Assembly: GCF_954871325.1 (NCBI RefSeq)
Contig: NC_088775.1
Coordinates: forward strand, 34,077,561-34,141,560
Origin: Gordionus sp. m RMFG-2023
Lineage: Eukaryota; Nematomorpha; Gordioida; Chordodea; Parachordodidae
DNA: 64,000 bases
Direction: 5' to 3'
In this document: positions 1 through 13,052 of the stretch, in pieces
How the letters are laid out: each line of letters begins with the position of its first letter
Position numbering within the stretch: position 1 is the stretch's first letter
The notes under the pieces: model-generated
Seen by the model: the letters and a program-made list of their open reading frames with translations, nothing else
Told to the model about the DNA's origin: nothing
The model's database searches: none
Program-made: the position numbers and the translations under genes

Positions 1-736
1 TTGTTTCTGTGTATAAATTATCAGACCTAGCCCGAAAATATTTTATGTAGATTAGGTTAAAAAAAACAAGCTTAAGCCAATGTGTTAATTAAGTTATATA
101 TTTTAACTGATTAATTCACAATTTTAAATACAAATTCAATCCCCCCCCCCTCGTTATTTGAATAATGAAACTTAATGCTTCATTATTTGAGTAAAGTCAA
201 AGTGGATATCTAAGTTAAATTCTCCATATGAGTTGGGCTGTTTGATCAGACTAATTAACAAATCTAATGCTAATTAAAGAATTTAGGCAAACTATTTTAA
301 AGATTATATTCAATCTAAGGTAATAATTGAAAACCTTCTTTTTTAATTACCATGAAAGATAAAAAAATGAAATATGATTTATTAACATGAAAATAAAGGT
401 TGAATTTAAAAGAAGTATATCAATTATATCCCTCGTAATTCGTTTCTTTATAATAAAAATGATTTTTGATCTTCATGTTCGAAGATAAGCATATAAAAGA
501 GAATTTTAACTTTAAAATAGGTTACCTAGTTGCGTTTTTGAAAATTCTAAAATATAATAACAATTAAATTTACAAGCACGAGTGTGTATTTTAAAAATCG
601 AAAAAATATTTATTCTTAATTTTTTAAATATTCCGCTTTATTCATTTTTTGCTAATATTGATTTATGTCTAGCTAGTATCTCATATTTTTAAAAAAATAA
701 TAATATTATCTAGTTCAAAAATTAAACCATAATCAG
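1..736. other. AT-rich intergenic DNA, no gene seen
   Basis: No protein-like reading frame, RNA gene or terminal repeat is recognisable. The only notable point is a run of ten C at 141-150, one of a dozen such G/C homopolymers in the window. Confidence 0.5.
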
Positions 737-1747
737 TAAGGGATGCAAACCCAGCAAAAATTTTACGGGGTCGATTCAAGGTAAAAAAATTAAGTTGGTT
801 CGAGTTCAGGAGAATAATTTTGAACTCGGGTTTGGTTCCGGGTTCAGCTCGGGTTTAGGAATTTTTGAATTGATAAAAAAAATCTATATATAGATCATAA
901 TTAAAAAACTATACATAAATTTAGTACAAAAAATAAAATCTTTATTTTATTTATAGGCTATTAATAAAAAGCATCATTTATTAATTTTAAAAAATTTATT
1001 TAGACATGTTAGCATAATCTTCCAAGAGTTGTTCTATATCCTCGATTTATTCAGTAAAAGAATGAATTTCAAATCTGAAAAAGATCTTTCAACGCTAATA
1101 TTAAATATATTTGTATGAAAATATGATAAATTAACTTGGGTTGCAGGAATTTCAAATAAGATTTTGGATAAATATATAAATCAAGGTGCTACAGCTTGGC
1201 AGACTCCCAAAATGCAAAATATTTTCTTTCTTATCCAATCTTTTAAAATCGTCAAATTCAATAATTAGTATTCCAATACTTTTCTCTGCAATCGTTGGCC
1301 CTCTTTTAGTATTTTCTCCTGCTTTTCTTTAAGTTGAATTATTTCTCTAAATCATCTTGTTCAATAACTTCATTCGAACTATTATTATCAAATAAAATGG
1401 GCGTAGATATGGGTTTAATCCAATCTGTAAATTAACAAGATGCCTTTTCGCATCAATATTCATCATCATTAAATAATATCTGTAATATTTAAGGATTTAT
1501 ACCGTTTATATTTAATTAATTGAAAATATTAAAAAATCTCATTAAATTATTATTTGTATTTACAATTTTACTATCTTAATATATGATGTAAAACAATATT
1601 CACTGAACCCGGGTTCAAAAAATTTCTGGGTTCGGTTTGGGGTTTTGGAAATTTTTTAAACGGGGTTTAGGTTCGGTTCAGAATTTTTTTCAAAACTCAG
1701 GTTTACTTCCCCGGGTTCGGTTAGAATCGCTGTTAACCCGGTTATTT
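737..1747 (-). mobile_element. Decayed hAT-type DNA transposon fragment
   Basis: Both flanks carry clusters of GGGTTCGGTT-like motifs in inverted arrangement (about 770-860 and 1608-1735), the subterminal-repeat pattern typical of hAT ends. Read on the minus strand, about 960-1090 gives ISVERSFSDLKF followed by a hydrophobic helix. This resembles the C-terminal hAT dimerisation block (usually SERSFSKLK). The rest of the transposase is missing or unreadable. Exact ends and a TSD could not be fixed, so the borders are approximate. The superfamily call rests on one short motif plus the end structure. Confidence 0.5.
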
Positions 1748-2417
1748 GATTAGTTTTTAAAGCCAGTTTAGTCCTACTCTTTCGTCGCATAAGGTATAAA
1801 AACATAAAAGTCTTACTCATAATAATTAATTATTCAATTATATAATGTTAAGAAATTCTAACCATGGAGTTTTAGATATACTATAGTTTAATTCCATTTA
1901 AATAAAAAAAAAAGAAGATTTGTCAGACCAAAAAATAAAAATCGGAATAATAAGCTGCTTTTATTAATAAGCTGCTTTTATGCATAAATTATTTCAATGA
2001 AAATTTATTATGAAGCGGGAAAGCTTTGTCCCAAATTTGCTCATAATTATTTCATTATCATTTATGCCAAGTCAACAATGCTATGAATAAATGCTACGAT
2101 GGTGTTCTGTTGTATATTTTTCAATATATAAATAGGAAGGGGTATAAATTGTAATATATAATATAATGTTAATTTTTTTAAATATAAATATTTCATTTAA
2201 TTTTTTTTTATAAAGAAAAATAAATTTTTGAAATATCGCTATTTCGAAGCACATGTTTCATTCGTAAGTATAAAATCTTAAAATCTATTATTCTTTTCAT
2301 TATTTATATTATGATAATCTATTTTTTGGATAACTATCAATATATAATGGGGGATGTTGGGGCTTAGGCCTTACATAGATTGAATATTCAATTTGATTTA
2401 AAAATATGATACATTTT
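1748..2417. other. AT-rich spacer, nothing recognised
   Basis: No coding, RNA or repeat structure is recognised between the two neighbouring hAT-like elements. Confidence 0.4.
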
Positions 2418-2603
2418 AGTGTTGTTAAAGTAACTAGTTCCTGTAACTTTACCTATAACTAGTTACATTTTTGTTAAAAATAACTGTAACTAGTTATATT
2501 TTAAAAATTGTAACTAGTAACTGTAACTAGTTATATTTTTGGAAATGTAACTGTCAAAAGTAACTAGTTACTTTTAAAAATATAATAAATCTAATAATAT
2601 ATT

Positions 2604-3905
2604 TCAGTAATTAAATTTATTTTTAATATGTTTTTTTAAAAATAATATAACTATTATAAAATTATAATAATATATCGAGAAATCGACAAATGTTAATTGA
2701 TATTCTTTGTCGTAGGAAGCCTTTTTTGGATCAACTGTGATTAAACGTAACATTTGCTCTATTGTTTTGAATAATTTTGGGACTTGGGGTCCAAATGATC
2801 CACAGGTATCTGAAACTACCGGAACAAACAAAAAATTATTAAGGTGGCTATATTTGTTTGTTTTTGTATTTTCAGCTTTCGTGATAGAGTTGAAATAAAA
2901 AGATCTGGCAAAACGATCTACACATGTATAATCCCAAGCTAGGAATACCTTAGTTCCAAGAGACCAAGCGTTATTCCATGGGGGCTGAAGCCAGAGGGTT
3001 CCAGTGTAGAAGGAATATTTGCGGATTTCAAGATTTTATTGATGGCATAGTGCCTAGATAATTTGCCTTTTGAAAAATGACAGTATTTGTGGGGGGGGGG
3101 GGGTGTCTAAGGCTATCGATAAGAGTTTCACAAGAGACATATGATGTTGGCATTACGATTTCACAAAACGAAAACCTATAGCTAAGTTCTTCGTTGATTA
3201 ATAAACAAGCCTAAATTAGAACTAGGTATAGTTTCTAACCATTTGTAGACAAGGTGGTATATGGCTGAGGCTGGAATTATTTGATCCAGCAAAAAAGTCG
3301 TATTGTTATCATTCTGTATATTCGGGGTTGAGTTTAAGGGGAGAAAGAGAGATGGAGATTTTCTTTGAACAGCTTAGAAGTGTAAGTATTCAACGCAATG
3401 CTGTATCTATGGTAAATTCCAGTCTCTTGTTTTAAATTTGGATATGCGCGGTTTGGAGAATCTTTGCTCCAGAGGTTTAATGCTGCCATATGATGTGGAT
3501 TCGATAGTATCCAAGTCTCCAAGTGTGTATGAAAATTTAGCAACTGAGGATAAAAAGGCTGAAATGCTTAAGATGGGGGAATGGATACCTATACCACCTA
3601 GCTTTGATAGAAGGGCAGCTTGCATACTGAAGAGTAAAGAGAATTTGATATTTAAAATAGATTCGAGGGTATTTTTATAATGAACCTCAAGGTCTAATAA
3701 TATTTCAAGGGACATGAAAATTGTTGATGAACGAAAGGCATGTAAAATTTTAGGAATGAAAAAATATTTAAATAAATAAAAGACCTGATGAGCAGGTAAA
3801 TGTCTTATTCTATTGAATTTGACAAGAAATTTATCTATGAAATGAAATATAACACTTTCACCTCCAATGGGTGAACCTAGGTGGGTAAAGCTAGTTTTGT
3901 CCACT
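2604..3905 (-). pseudogene. Non-LTR retrotransposon reverse transcriptase, 3' part, broken
   Basis: Minus-strand pieces match the downstream half of a LINE-type polyprotein found in many marine invertebrates. The piece at 3904-3407 begins near THLGSPIGGE, then has the post-catalytic thumb region LLSKLGGIGIHSP and AFLSSVAKFSYTL. A second piece at about 3010-2830 reads YTGTLWLQPPWNNAWSLG, then VFLAWDYTCVDRFARSF, the usual SLIPW..GK.LVWDVTCVDT.A pattern of that family. A third (2831-2604) reads FVPVVSDTCGSFGPQVPKLF, like FVPVAIETSG..N.QA in relatives. The catalytic FADD region and everything 5' of it are absent, and the frame changes between pieces, so this is a 5'-truncated dead copy. The clade was not assigned. 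Confidence 0.65.
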
Positions 3906-4317
3906 ACAATAAATATTCAGGTGGGCAGTGCGATTCAAGGTGTGATAAATTAATTTTAAAATAAATTTTTTTTTTAAATTTATTAATTTAAAATTTTGTC
4001 TAAATGTCTTATTGTGTTCACAAATGATATGCAACAATAATATAATTTCCCGTCCAAATAGATTTTTTTTTTCTTAAATTGTTACATTGCTGGGTTTCAT
4101 AATTTTGTAATCAAATTCAATTAATAAACCTATTTTTTAATATTATATTTCTTTACCTATTTAGCACAATATATTCCATATTTTTTTTTAAAATTTTACT
4201 AAATTAGATCATAGAACTTAGTATAAGGAACGACAAAGACGTAGATTATTTTAGAATTAAATAATTTTTGAATAAACTGCTAAATTAGTAATCATTACTT
4301 ACTAATAAGAAAAACTT

Positions 4318-4527
4318 TCAGGCCCGGCTCGGATTTTTAAAAAATATATTATATTTATTTTTTATTTTTATAGCTAATAATGGCGATTTCAAATATTTGG
4401 TTTTAAAATATACGGCCTGGCCCGGAGATTTTTTTAAGAAAATATTTTAGATCCTGCCTGAGTATATTTAAAAAAAAATTAAAATACGTCCCAGCCTGTG
4501 TACCCGGGCCGGGCCTGCAGGTCTCTA
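4318..4527. repeat. GCC-rich MITE, copy 1
   Basis: A 210-bp unit begins TCAGGCCCGGCTCGG and ends CGGGCCTGCAGGTCTCT, with alternating gcccgg blocks and A/T runs between. Related units occur at about 7960, 12833, 15599, 16650, 21028 and 25817. The best-bounded copy (25817-26124) has an 8-bp TSD, so the family is probably a hAT MITE. Confidence 0.5.
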
Positions 4528-4790
4528 ATAAATATTTTCTATTTTCCGATATTTTTTTTTGGTTTAATTATTTTTTTATATAAATAAATTGTATATTTTT
4601 TCAAATAATTGATTATTATTATATCCTAATTTTTTTATATTAAATAAATGCGTTTATGAAGGATGTGTAAAGTAACTTATTATGTAACTAGTTACTTTTG
4701 AAATATAACGGTAACTAATAACTAGTTACATTACTGTAACTAGTTATATTTTTACCAATGTAACATTTCAAAGTAACTTTTAACAACACT

Positions 4791-6720
4791 GATATTTTTT
4801 AATGAGAGTGATATGAAAATAATCTTAAGAATAAAAAGTTCTAATACATTTTATAATATTGAATACTAGAAAATATTTAGGAATAATTTTCGAATAAAGA
4901 AATATACGTATATTTCTAAGAATAATGAAGCCATTATTAGACGAATAAGTTTACAACATTATTCATTTGAATCGAAAAAAAAATAATTGAGCCGTTCTAA
5001 TCAAAGGCCATTTTGGAAAACAAAAAGTAAATAAAAACGTTTTTTTTGAAAAAAATGAAAAACAAAAAATAATAAATTTTAATAAAAAATTGATAAAATT
5101 TACTCTATTTCATATATGACGAATATGTGCATGTATTATATATCTGACTCCTCCATACATTTGCATTCTGTTCAGTGACGTCAGGATTTATCGAGAGGGG
5201 TAAACTTATTTAGTGATTTATTCCCAAACCCTTATTTGCTCTGTTGATTAGATATTTACTGATTCTTCCTTGGTTATTTTTATTCTCCTTTTTAAAATGT
5301 GTATCTCTGTAAAAGTTGGTTAAACAATTGGAAGCACTAATTCTAAAACTATAACAATGTTTTATGCTCTATTAGTGGAGTCGGAGCCAGTATAAATTTT
5401 AGTAACAAAATTTTGCCAAACCTTACTAATAAAAAGAAGACTAAAAGCATTTATTGTAAAAATTTTATCGATATTTAGTACTTTGTATATTATTTTAATT
5501 CGTTTAGTAGAGTAAAAAGAAAAAAGTTATTGGCGAAATAAGAAAATTTGCCATCTTGCTAGAATGGAAAATATAGAAGAACGAAACATTTGATTTGCGC
5601 TGATATTTGGTGCCTGACTAGTATTTATCAATTTTGAGAATCACAAAAAAGAAATAGAGTTATAAACAATTTGAAAACCATGTCATGCTTTAAGCGTGAA
5701 GTGAGACAAGCTTTTGGAAATACTAATTCTAAAACTTATACCAACCCATTAAGTGATGCAATATTATTACATACTATAACTTTATTCTAGATGGTAGGTG
5801 GAAGGCAACAAATATATTAGTTAAAGAAAAAAATTGTCAAAATTAGCATAATATAAAACGGAGAATATAGAAGTTCTAAATATCTGATTTGCTTTAATAT
5901 TTAGTGCCTTACTTATTAATATGACAAACAATTTCGCCAGCCACAAAAAAGAATTATATGTTTAAATACATTAAGGCCTCTTTTTACTCGATTAAAAATA
6001 TTTTTGGATCTAATGATTCTATGATCTTAAGAAATAACGGGGGGAGGGGGATTTGTCCCCAGGCTTCCCCGCCCCTGTCTAGGTGATTGTGCATATATAT
6101 TTTTTTGGAAGGTATTAGAAGAAATAAAAGCAAATTCTGAAGGTGGGAAAAGAATAGTTTATGTAATTATTTTTCCCTATAATCAATCATTGGATCAACG
6201 CTTAACTTATAAAAAAATTATCTAAAATTTAAATAGCACGTGTATTTTATGTATAATAATTTATATGATATTTCATTCTACCTAAAGATGGCAGAATGGG
6301 TTGACTCTTCTCTTTTGCCGATATTTTGAGGCTTAAGTAATATTTATTTGATTAAAATCTTGATTTGGCCGTTCCGTTTTAACAACAAATGATAAATTTA
6401 GATTAGATTGGATTAAAACAGATTAAATAAGATGGAGTTTCAATCAATGCAACAATAAACCAAAACAAAAGTTTCAAAAATCTGGCATCTAAAAGCGCGC
6501 CATTGTGTTGTAGCTGTATATGTCGTAACGGGATATAGAATTCCTGGGGATTCAAAATTTCTCTACTAAGAATCTACAGAAATTTTTAAATTTCTGATAT
6601 GACTGGAAGTGCATTTAACATATACAAAATACCAACACTGTGAATTTCAAACAATTAGAAATGTTAATCTTTTAATTTTTATTAATTTTCAGAGAGATTT
6701 TTTGTATAAATTAAAAAAAT
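4791..6720. other. AT-rich intergenic DNA, no gene seen
   Basis: No convincing exon is seen. A short GC-rich patch at 6040-6085 (ggggg runs, then cttccccgcccctg) interrupts the AT-rich background. An ATG in good context at 6269 opens only 13 codons. Confidence 0.4.
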
Positions 6721-7017
6721 ATGCAAAAGTTCTTGGCAAAAATGTCTGGATTTTCTCATTGCAATTATACTGAGTATAATACGGGGGAGAGGCCTTGTGA
6801 GATGAAACCATCTATGATTTTAGGTTTACCACAGTTATCTCGATGCAAAACATGGCAGGCCCGGCTTGTGGTCTTATGTATTGAATCACTACATTTTATT
6901 GAGGGGGGGGGGGGTTTGCTGAATTCAAACAAGGTGTTTATCCTATTGATAGTTTCATTAGACGCAAGTGACAAGTATATAAATTTGTTATTTGACATGT
7001 TGGGAGTGTTAAAGTAG
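6721..7017 (+). other. Unrecognised open frame with antisense open frame
   Basis: A 98-codon frame is open on the plus strand, and a 77-codon frame is open across the same bases on the minus strand (6998-6765). The plus frame runs through a G12 tract at 6903-6914, giving a glycine run. No family is recognised in either. The segment about 6780-6890 is less AT-rich than its surroundings and may be an old repeat. It is recorded because it is the longest open frame in 4-19 kb, not because it looks like a real gene. Confidence 0.12.
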
Positions 7018-7959
7018 GATGTGTTGAATTCATATTAATAATAAAATATGTGTCGCTTATGTACTTAAGTTGTGGATGATAATTTGTCTATTTCAAACTT
7101 AAGATAATTATGCCTTGATTATATATTTTTATTTGGCATTTCTAATATTATATTCGATGCGTACCCAGACATAACTGCTAAAAAGAATTCCGCGAAAGTT
7201 ATTATAGCAATGCGGATGCATTCCTGAAATGTGGATTTTTATGAAAAAATATTTCCGCGAATAAGAGGTAAAAAAAATTTTGGGTCTGGCCATTATTTAA
7301 TATTTTTCTTTTTTTTTTGGTTAGGTCCGTTTTTTTATTTAGACCCCAGATTTTTAAAATTTTATGTATTTTATGGGTCGTCCCTGGATTTTAAAATTTA
7401 TTAATTATTAATCATTTTAGCGGTTTGTAAATAGCTCTACGTAGAAATTAAAGTATTATTTTTTATTTTATTTAAACCCGATTTTTAAAACCATATGATC
7501 AGACGCATGTCAATACCTTCCTTCTTTCCGTCATCCATAATAATTTCGTCCAACGATATTAAGATAAGTAAAAATGCCAAATTCAATTTATGAAGGTACT
7601 GCTTCAAATTCATATCGCTAAATTTCCAAACTAGAAAGTTTGATGTATTACTGGGATTTAGTTGCAGGGCCAAATTTTTTCCTGATCCAACCACAAAACG
7701 TTACTCATAGAAAGTTAAATTATAAAATAATTTTACAAAATAGAAATTTTTTTTAAAGGAAAAAAAATAATATTGTTCCCTCAAATTTAAGATAAGCTTA
7801 CAGAGTTCTATTTAAATAGAATTAATGAAAATATATATCAAACTAAGAGTAGCATATTTTGGGTTTTGCTTTTGTATAATCTGATAAGAAATTTAGTTAA
7901 TTTAATTAAGGGGGGGGGGGCGTAATAGATATTTTCTTTCTATTTTGATTATGGTTTAT
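7018..7959. other. AT-rich spacer with scattered GCC-MITE-like patches
   Basis: Patches such as gggtctggcc (about 7280) and gggtcgtccctgg (about 7376) look like decayed pieces of the GCC-rich MITE family. A minus-strand 69-codon frame at 7694-7485 has no recognised homologue. There is a G11 run at 7910-7920. Confidence 0.3.
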
Positions 7960-8345
7960 AAATTTCTGAGATTTGTAAGGGTCGAATTTTTAGGCCCTGA
8001 CCTAATTAAAAAATTACATATTCTTAAGCCCGGCTTTTAAAAATATTTTTTGGCCTTGCTTCAATTTTTTTTAAATTATTTTTTGGCCCGGCTCATAAAA
8101 ATTTTTTTTGCATGGACCATGTTTTAAAATTACAGTCATATTATTACGATATTTAAAATTATCATAATCTTAACTGTATTTTTCAAATAGATTCTCCAAC
8201 TGGTTTGATATAATTAAAGCTTAATTATTATTACAAAAATATTTAAGACCCTACCAAGGCGTGCAATTTCATTTTAAACCCAACCCAGATTTTTTAAAAT
8301 CATGCTATCTATGGCTCCAGCCAGGGCTAGATATATGGGCCTGGA
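7960..8345. repeat. GCC-rich MITE, decayed copies
   Basis: Blocks such as aggccctgacc, aagcccggctttt, ttggcccggctc and ccagccagggc alternate with A/T runs, the signature of the GCC-rich MITE family. Borders and copy number are unclear. Confidence 0.35.
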
Positions 8346-9889
8346 TGATTCCCTTCCTACATATCTCTGATAAATCTTGTTTAATATCTAATCCGATAAA
8401 AATCAAACCGAAGGTACTTGCCTTTCTTCCTTCCATTTATTTTTCTAAATCGTTTATTAAATTTTTTCAGTCCTTTCATTTTCCAATCTTTTAATTTTAC
8501 TTCCTGGTTTAACTCTTTTTATTTTATTATATTTTTCTCTTACAATTAATTTATATAGAAGTATAATTTTTTTGTTAATAATCTAATTTATAAATCTTTT
8601 TTTAACAAAAAATTAAAAATTAGTTTTAAATATACAGATTTATGTGTATATAATAAATGATAAATAAAAATAATTAAATTAAATTAAACCTAACCAATTA
8701 AATGAATAAAATTGCTGAGGTTGAGGATTATTTTTTTTGTCTATACAATCCATTTCTTAAAATACTGATATCTCTTTCGTTTATTTATAATAAAAATTTC
8801 CTTATTTTAAAGGAGGTTGTTTTTGTTTGAATTGAAAATCAAATTATATTTCATTTTTATATAAAGTTAGGGTTTAATATAATTTATGAATGATAAGAGC
8901 TTATAAAATAAAACACAAATTAAAGCCTTAGCAATATAAAAATATTGTATAAATTTCCGATGCTATTAATCTCAATGCGATACGATAAGTGAGTTTTTGT
9001 GAGGATTTAAAAAGAAATTATTTAAAAAAACGCCATGCCTATGTAGGGGTAATTTTATATAGCTAACACAAGCTCATTACTTTACCCTACATTGAATTCA
9101 TTTTTTAAACTTAGCCAGATTCATTATGGCTATATATTAGTATTATTTAATATACTACTATTTATTAATATCAAGTGGTATATTTAGATCACATGAACCA
9201 ACCCTGAACCCGATTTTTGATTATCTCTAAAAAATATCATTAGCTAACCGCCAGCCTTAGCTTAAGCAGATCCAGAGATTTATGGTTTAATGAATCTCGA
9301 TTTACTCTCTAAATATTTATGCAAAGAGTCAAAATTTATATATAATCGAGAAAATACTTTTTTTTAAAAACTCAATGTTAGTGTCGAGGTATATTCCATA
9401 TAACCAAAGAAAAAAAATTAAGAAGGACATCGATTAAATACCTGTTTTATTACTTTTATATATAAATTTAAATTCTTTATATAAATTTTTTTAATATTTA
9501 TATGAATAATAAAATAGTATATAGAGGGCGCTATTTTTTAAAAATATAATTTCTGCCGGTACCTACTCCGTTACGAGATCTAATAAAAATTTATGATAAT
9601 TTATAAATCGTCATGTTTTTTAAATAAATGCGTTATATTTATATAAGGAACCGGTCAAGATCCCGGTATATTTTAAAAAGATTCATGTAAGGTAATTTTT
9701 GATTAGAAAAATAGACTTTTTAATTTAATATATATTGATAATAAAATATTATATAACGTTTGAATCACTTACACAAAAAAAATATCAATTGAAAAAAAAA
9801 GAAAATATGGTAGGGGGAGAGAGTATGACGCAAGATGGTCAATAAAAAATGAAGGAGTCATGAAGACGGTATCGTCATACCAAACGCGT
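8346..9889. other. AT-rich intergenic DNA, no gene seen
   Basis: No coding region or terminal repeat is recognised. Confidence 0.4.
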
Positions 9890-10285
9890 AACCAAAGGAG
9901 GGAAATTTCCTACCCCCATCTCCAATTTGCCTGTTATCGTAAATATCATTTTAAGCTAATAAAAATTTCCCCCATACACTCCCCCCCCCCATTCCTCTCT
10001 CCCCAAAAATTAGCATATTATAAATAAGAATTTGAAAGCAAAATTAACAGAGGCTGATACATTTTTAAAATAACGACTTTAATTTAAAATATTTAGAAAA
10101 AAAGTACTTTTTAAAAGAAAGTGAAACCCTAAAATTGTTTTTATTATAATCTAATATCGCCAAAGGTCCACAATAAGTGGGCCTAAAGCTCTCCAATAAA
10201 ATTTATAATAGAAAACCTCATCTAATAGCGCTCTACCCCCCCCCCCCCCTCGCAAAATCCTGGATAGGCCAATGCATCCTTCGAA
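9890..10285. repeat. Interspersed repeat, copy 1 (related to 21385-21715)
   Basis: The order of landmarks matches a region near 21.4-21.7 kb. A stretch like cgttaatatcatt...aagctaa comes first, then a C-rich block (9981-9990), then ctccctaaaaa. Next comes a segment like ggcctaaa.ctatccaataaaatttat, then a second C-rich block (C14 at 10236-10249) and aaa.tcctg.ataggccaatg. The family is unknown. Confidence 0.4.
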
Positions 10286-12003
10286 AAATAGGAAAATGAG
10301 GTGGGGAGCTTCGATTTGAATTTCATTTTTTTGTTAATTTTGATTTGGTAAGAGAATAGGGGATAAATTAGAGGGGGGGGGGGGTAGGAAGTAAAATTTT
10401 AGTGGAGGGGGTGGGGTAATATCGTCATTAACTTGGGTATATAAAAACTGATGTCAAGACTACAAAGTTTGCCAAGAAACGTGCATAGATATATTTTAAA
10501 ATGGGAATTTTCTTTTAGAAATTTCTTAGATTGTAAACTTAAAGTTTTGCTTGTCCATAGCGATTGGTGTAAAAACATAATTAGTTCATTTTGAGTATTT
10601 ATTTATTTGTTTTGTCAATATCAACCGGATTCGAATCAACATTTTTCGGAAAGTAAATAGAAAAATAACGAAGGTTTTTAGCCTACTCACAGTAGAGGAC
10701 ATCTAAATAACTAATTTAAAAGAGGATATTATTCTAGAAACTTGTTCTAAAAAATCGGCATGTCTCTTCTTCTAAAATATGATCGATGAGATTTCTACAA
10801 TTGAGAGATAAGTTTTCATAACCATTTATCAACGAATGTTACATTCAATAGGATATTCCTTCCATAAGAGAAATAAAATCATTTGAAATTTTGTTTACAT
10901 CATATTATATTATATAACCCAAAAAGAAATTTTAACAATAACATTACAAGAAAAAATTAAATTGGGCTTTAAAATATGCAAATTGAACCCAAGTAGAAAG
11001 TTTCCATTCTGATTTCTTACTAAATGTTAAGTTTCTAGGCAGTATAATAGTATGGGTTGCATGAATGCAAAAGGCTAAAATAAATTTCTAATGAATTGGG
11101 AGATTGAAATACATGAAGAAGATTCGTCCCTTAATACATGAATCTGATCTTAAATCAATTTATACTAAAATGGAGATAGAATATAATAATCAAAGGTGCC
11201 TAATGTCGGCAGAAATACATATAAAATTTGAAGATTATATTTATTTTGATTTAAAATAATTTTGATTAAAATAATTATTTTTATGATTTCTAAATTTATG
11301 AATGAATACTTCTTCGACTCGAAAATCATTCATTGATATTAAAATTACCATTATTAATTTTATTTTAAATTATTTGCCTTAAAATGTAAATTCAAAATTA
11401 AATATTATATATTAATTTTTTTTCGTTTGAAATCATATAAAGTTTTTTATAATACTATTACTAAAATACTTACTTATTATTCGATTTAAAAAAAAAATTA
11501 AATTACATAATATTTGATAGAATAGATAAATCAAACTGTTTATTCCAAATATAGCACAAACCCAAATATTAAAAAAAAGTATATGCTATTATATTAATTT
11601 GTTATTAGTATCATTTATTTAAATTAGTTTTAAAAAAAACCAATATATCATAAAATAGTAGACATTTGATCTATAAAATTTAAGATGATTAAAGGGTTAA
11701 TCGCTCAACTGAAAGAAGGTTCAACTGAAGTTTTTTAAAATTAAAAGTATCTGAAGTAAGGGGTAGGATTAAAGGTTAGAGTTATGAGGTAGGGTATTAT
11801 GGTTTGGATTTGGTTATAAAAAGATTCCCTTTTATTAATATGCCAGCCACACAGGATATGTGATTGAAAATAAACGAATTATTTATTTAAACAAATCAGC
11901 TGTTGTAATAGCAATTTCTTTGAGTTAGACCATAGATAGCATCAACTATTTGTTTATGATCAATTTTATTATGAAAAACTTATTCCTAACCTTTGGTATT
12001 ATT
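10286..12003. other. AT-rich intergenic DNA, no gene seen
   Basis: No gene is recognised. There is a G12 run at 10373-10384. Confidence 0.4.
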
Positions 12004-12300
12004 GTATACTTATCGCTGCGAATTCGCGCTAACTGTCACTTCCATTTTTCCAAAGCGGCTTCCTAAGCACGTTTCCCAGCAATTTTTATATTCAAGAAAA
12101 GATAATAATTTGTTTAATTAAAAAAAATTTGCATAATATAAATTTGCCACCATTTAATCATTAATGAAATTAATTAGAGAAATTACTATCCTGCTTTTTT
12201 GAAAATAAAATAAATAGCTTAAAACGTGCCCATGGACCCGCCTTTAAATAAACGACTTATCCTGCATTCACACTTAGGGCGAATTCGCGGTGAAGTATAC
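12004..12300. mobile_element. Small palindromic-ended MITE
   Basis: The left end gtatacttatcgctgcgaat (12004 on) continues into a gaattcgcgctaactgtca-like stretch. The inverse is at the right end, finishing cgaattcgcggtgaagtatac at 12300. About 38 bp are inverted with a few mismatches. No TSD is obvious and nothing inside is coding, so the superfamily is unknown. Confidence 0.5.
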
Positions 12301-12832
12301 AAAAAAAACAAAGTTATGATATGTAATACTAAATTAGAATTACATTTTATGCTTGCATGAAAAATAAATTTTTTAAAAAATTTATACGAGTAACAATTTA
12401 ATTTCTTTAAAGATATTTTAAACCCCCTACCCTCCTTCCTGAAATTTATAAGATTATATAAAGCCACCAATGAAAGAAGGCCTCATTAAAATTTGTAACG
12501 AATTGTTTTAAGAAATTAGGTTAAAAAAAGTCTTTATTATAAAAAAAATAAAATATTTAGCATTTTTATATTTAATTTTTCACATTTAAAATTGATAAGG
12601 TATATTATGTTCCTAAAAAAGTAATATGCTTGGAATTAAATGTATACATATGTTAAATTTTGAATAAAATTAAAATTTATTTGATTAGATGGAATATTTG
12701 TAGAAATCTTCAAAATAAAATTATTTGAATATTTTAGCAAACAAAAGGTTTTTTATTTCAAATTTATTTTTTAGGTTAGTAAAATTGAGTGTATCAAAAA
12801 CACAAGCCACTATTTATTTACTTCTAAAAAAA
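12301..12832. other. AT-rich spacer, nothing recognised
   Basis: No gene or repeat structure is recognised. Confidence 0.4.
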
Positions 12833-13052
12833 TTCGAACCGGGCTAATTTAAAAATAAATTTAAATTATATCGATTTTTCTATTGTAAATCATATAATTT
12901 AAACGCTTAATATTCATTTATGCTATTCATATTATTCTAAATATGCCTTTGAAGCAATAAGACGGCCATAATGATTCAAAATTAACTTATCAAAAATACA
13001 AAAAAGGCCGGGCCTAAAAAAACCCCGTCTCGACCTCTCCATATCTCTAGAG
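12833..13052. repeat. GCC-rich MITE, copy
   Basis: A gaaccgggctaattt-like left block and an aaaggccgggcctaaaaaaac right block are followed by ccatatctcta. The arrangement matches the family member at 21028-21290, with a decayed middle. Confidence 0.4.

Larger units (their letters stand above)
2418..4790. mobile_element. hAT-like element with TIR AGTGTTGTTAAA, enclosing LINE remains
   Basis: The left end reads AGTGTTGTTAAAGTAACT (from 2418) and the right end is its inverse, ending TTTTAACAACACT at 4790. Inside both ends are dense inverted copies of the subterminal motif GTAACTAGTTAC (2430-2580 and 4670-4775). The eight bases outside each end (tacatttt and gatatttt) match at six positions, consistent with an aged hAT TSD. 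No hAT transposase is visible inside. The interior holds a minus-strand LINE reverse transcriptase remnant, a G13 run (3091-3103) and a GCC-rich MITE (4318-4527). It is therefore a non-autonomous element that has received later insertions. Confidence 0.65.

Noticed and set aside
7485-7694. 69-codon minus-strand frame with NPSNTSNFLVWKFSD
   Set aside because: It looked slightly like a RanBP1-type domain start, but the match is a few residues only and nothing supports it on either side.
8261-8494. 77-codon plus-strand open frame
   Set aside because: It runs through GCC-rich MITE sequence, has no domain, and continues into low-complexity Phe/Ser-rich codons.
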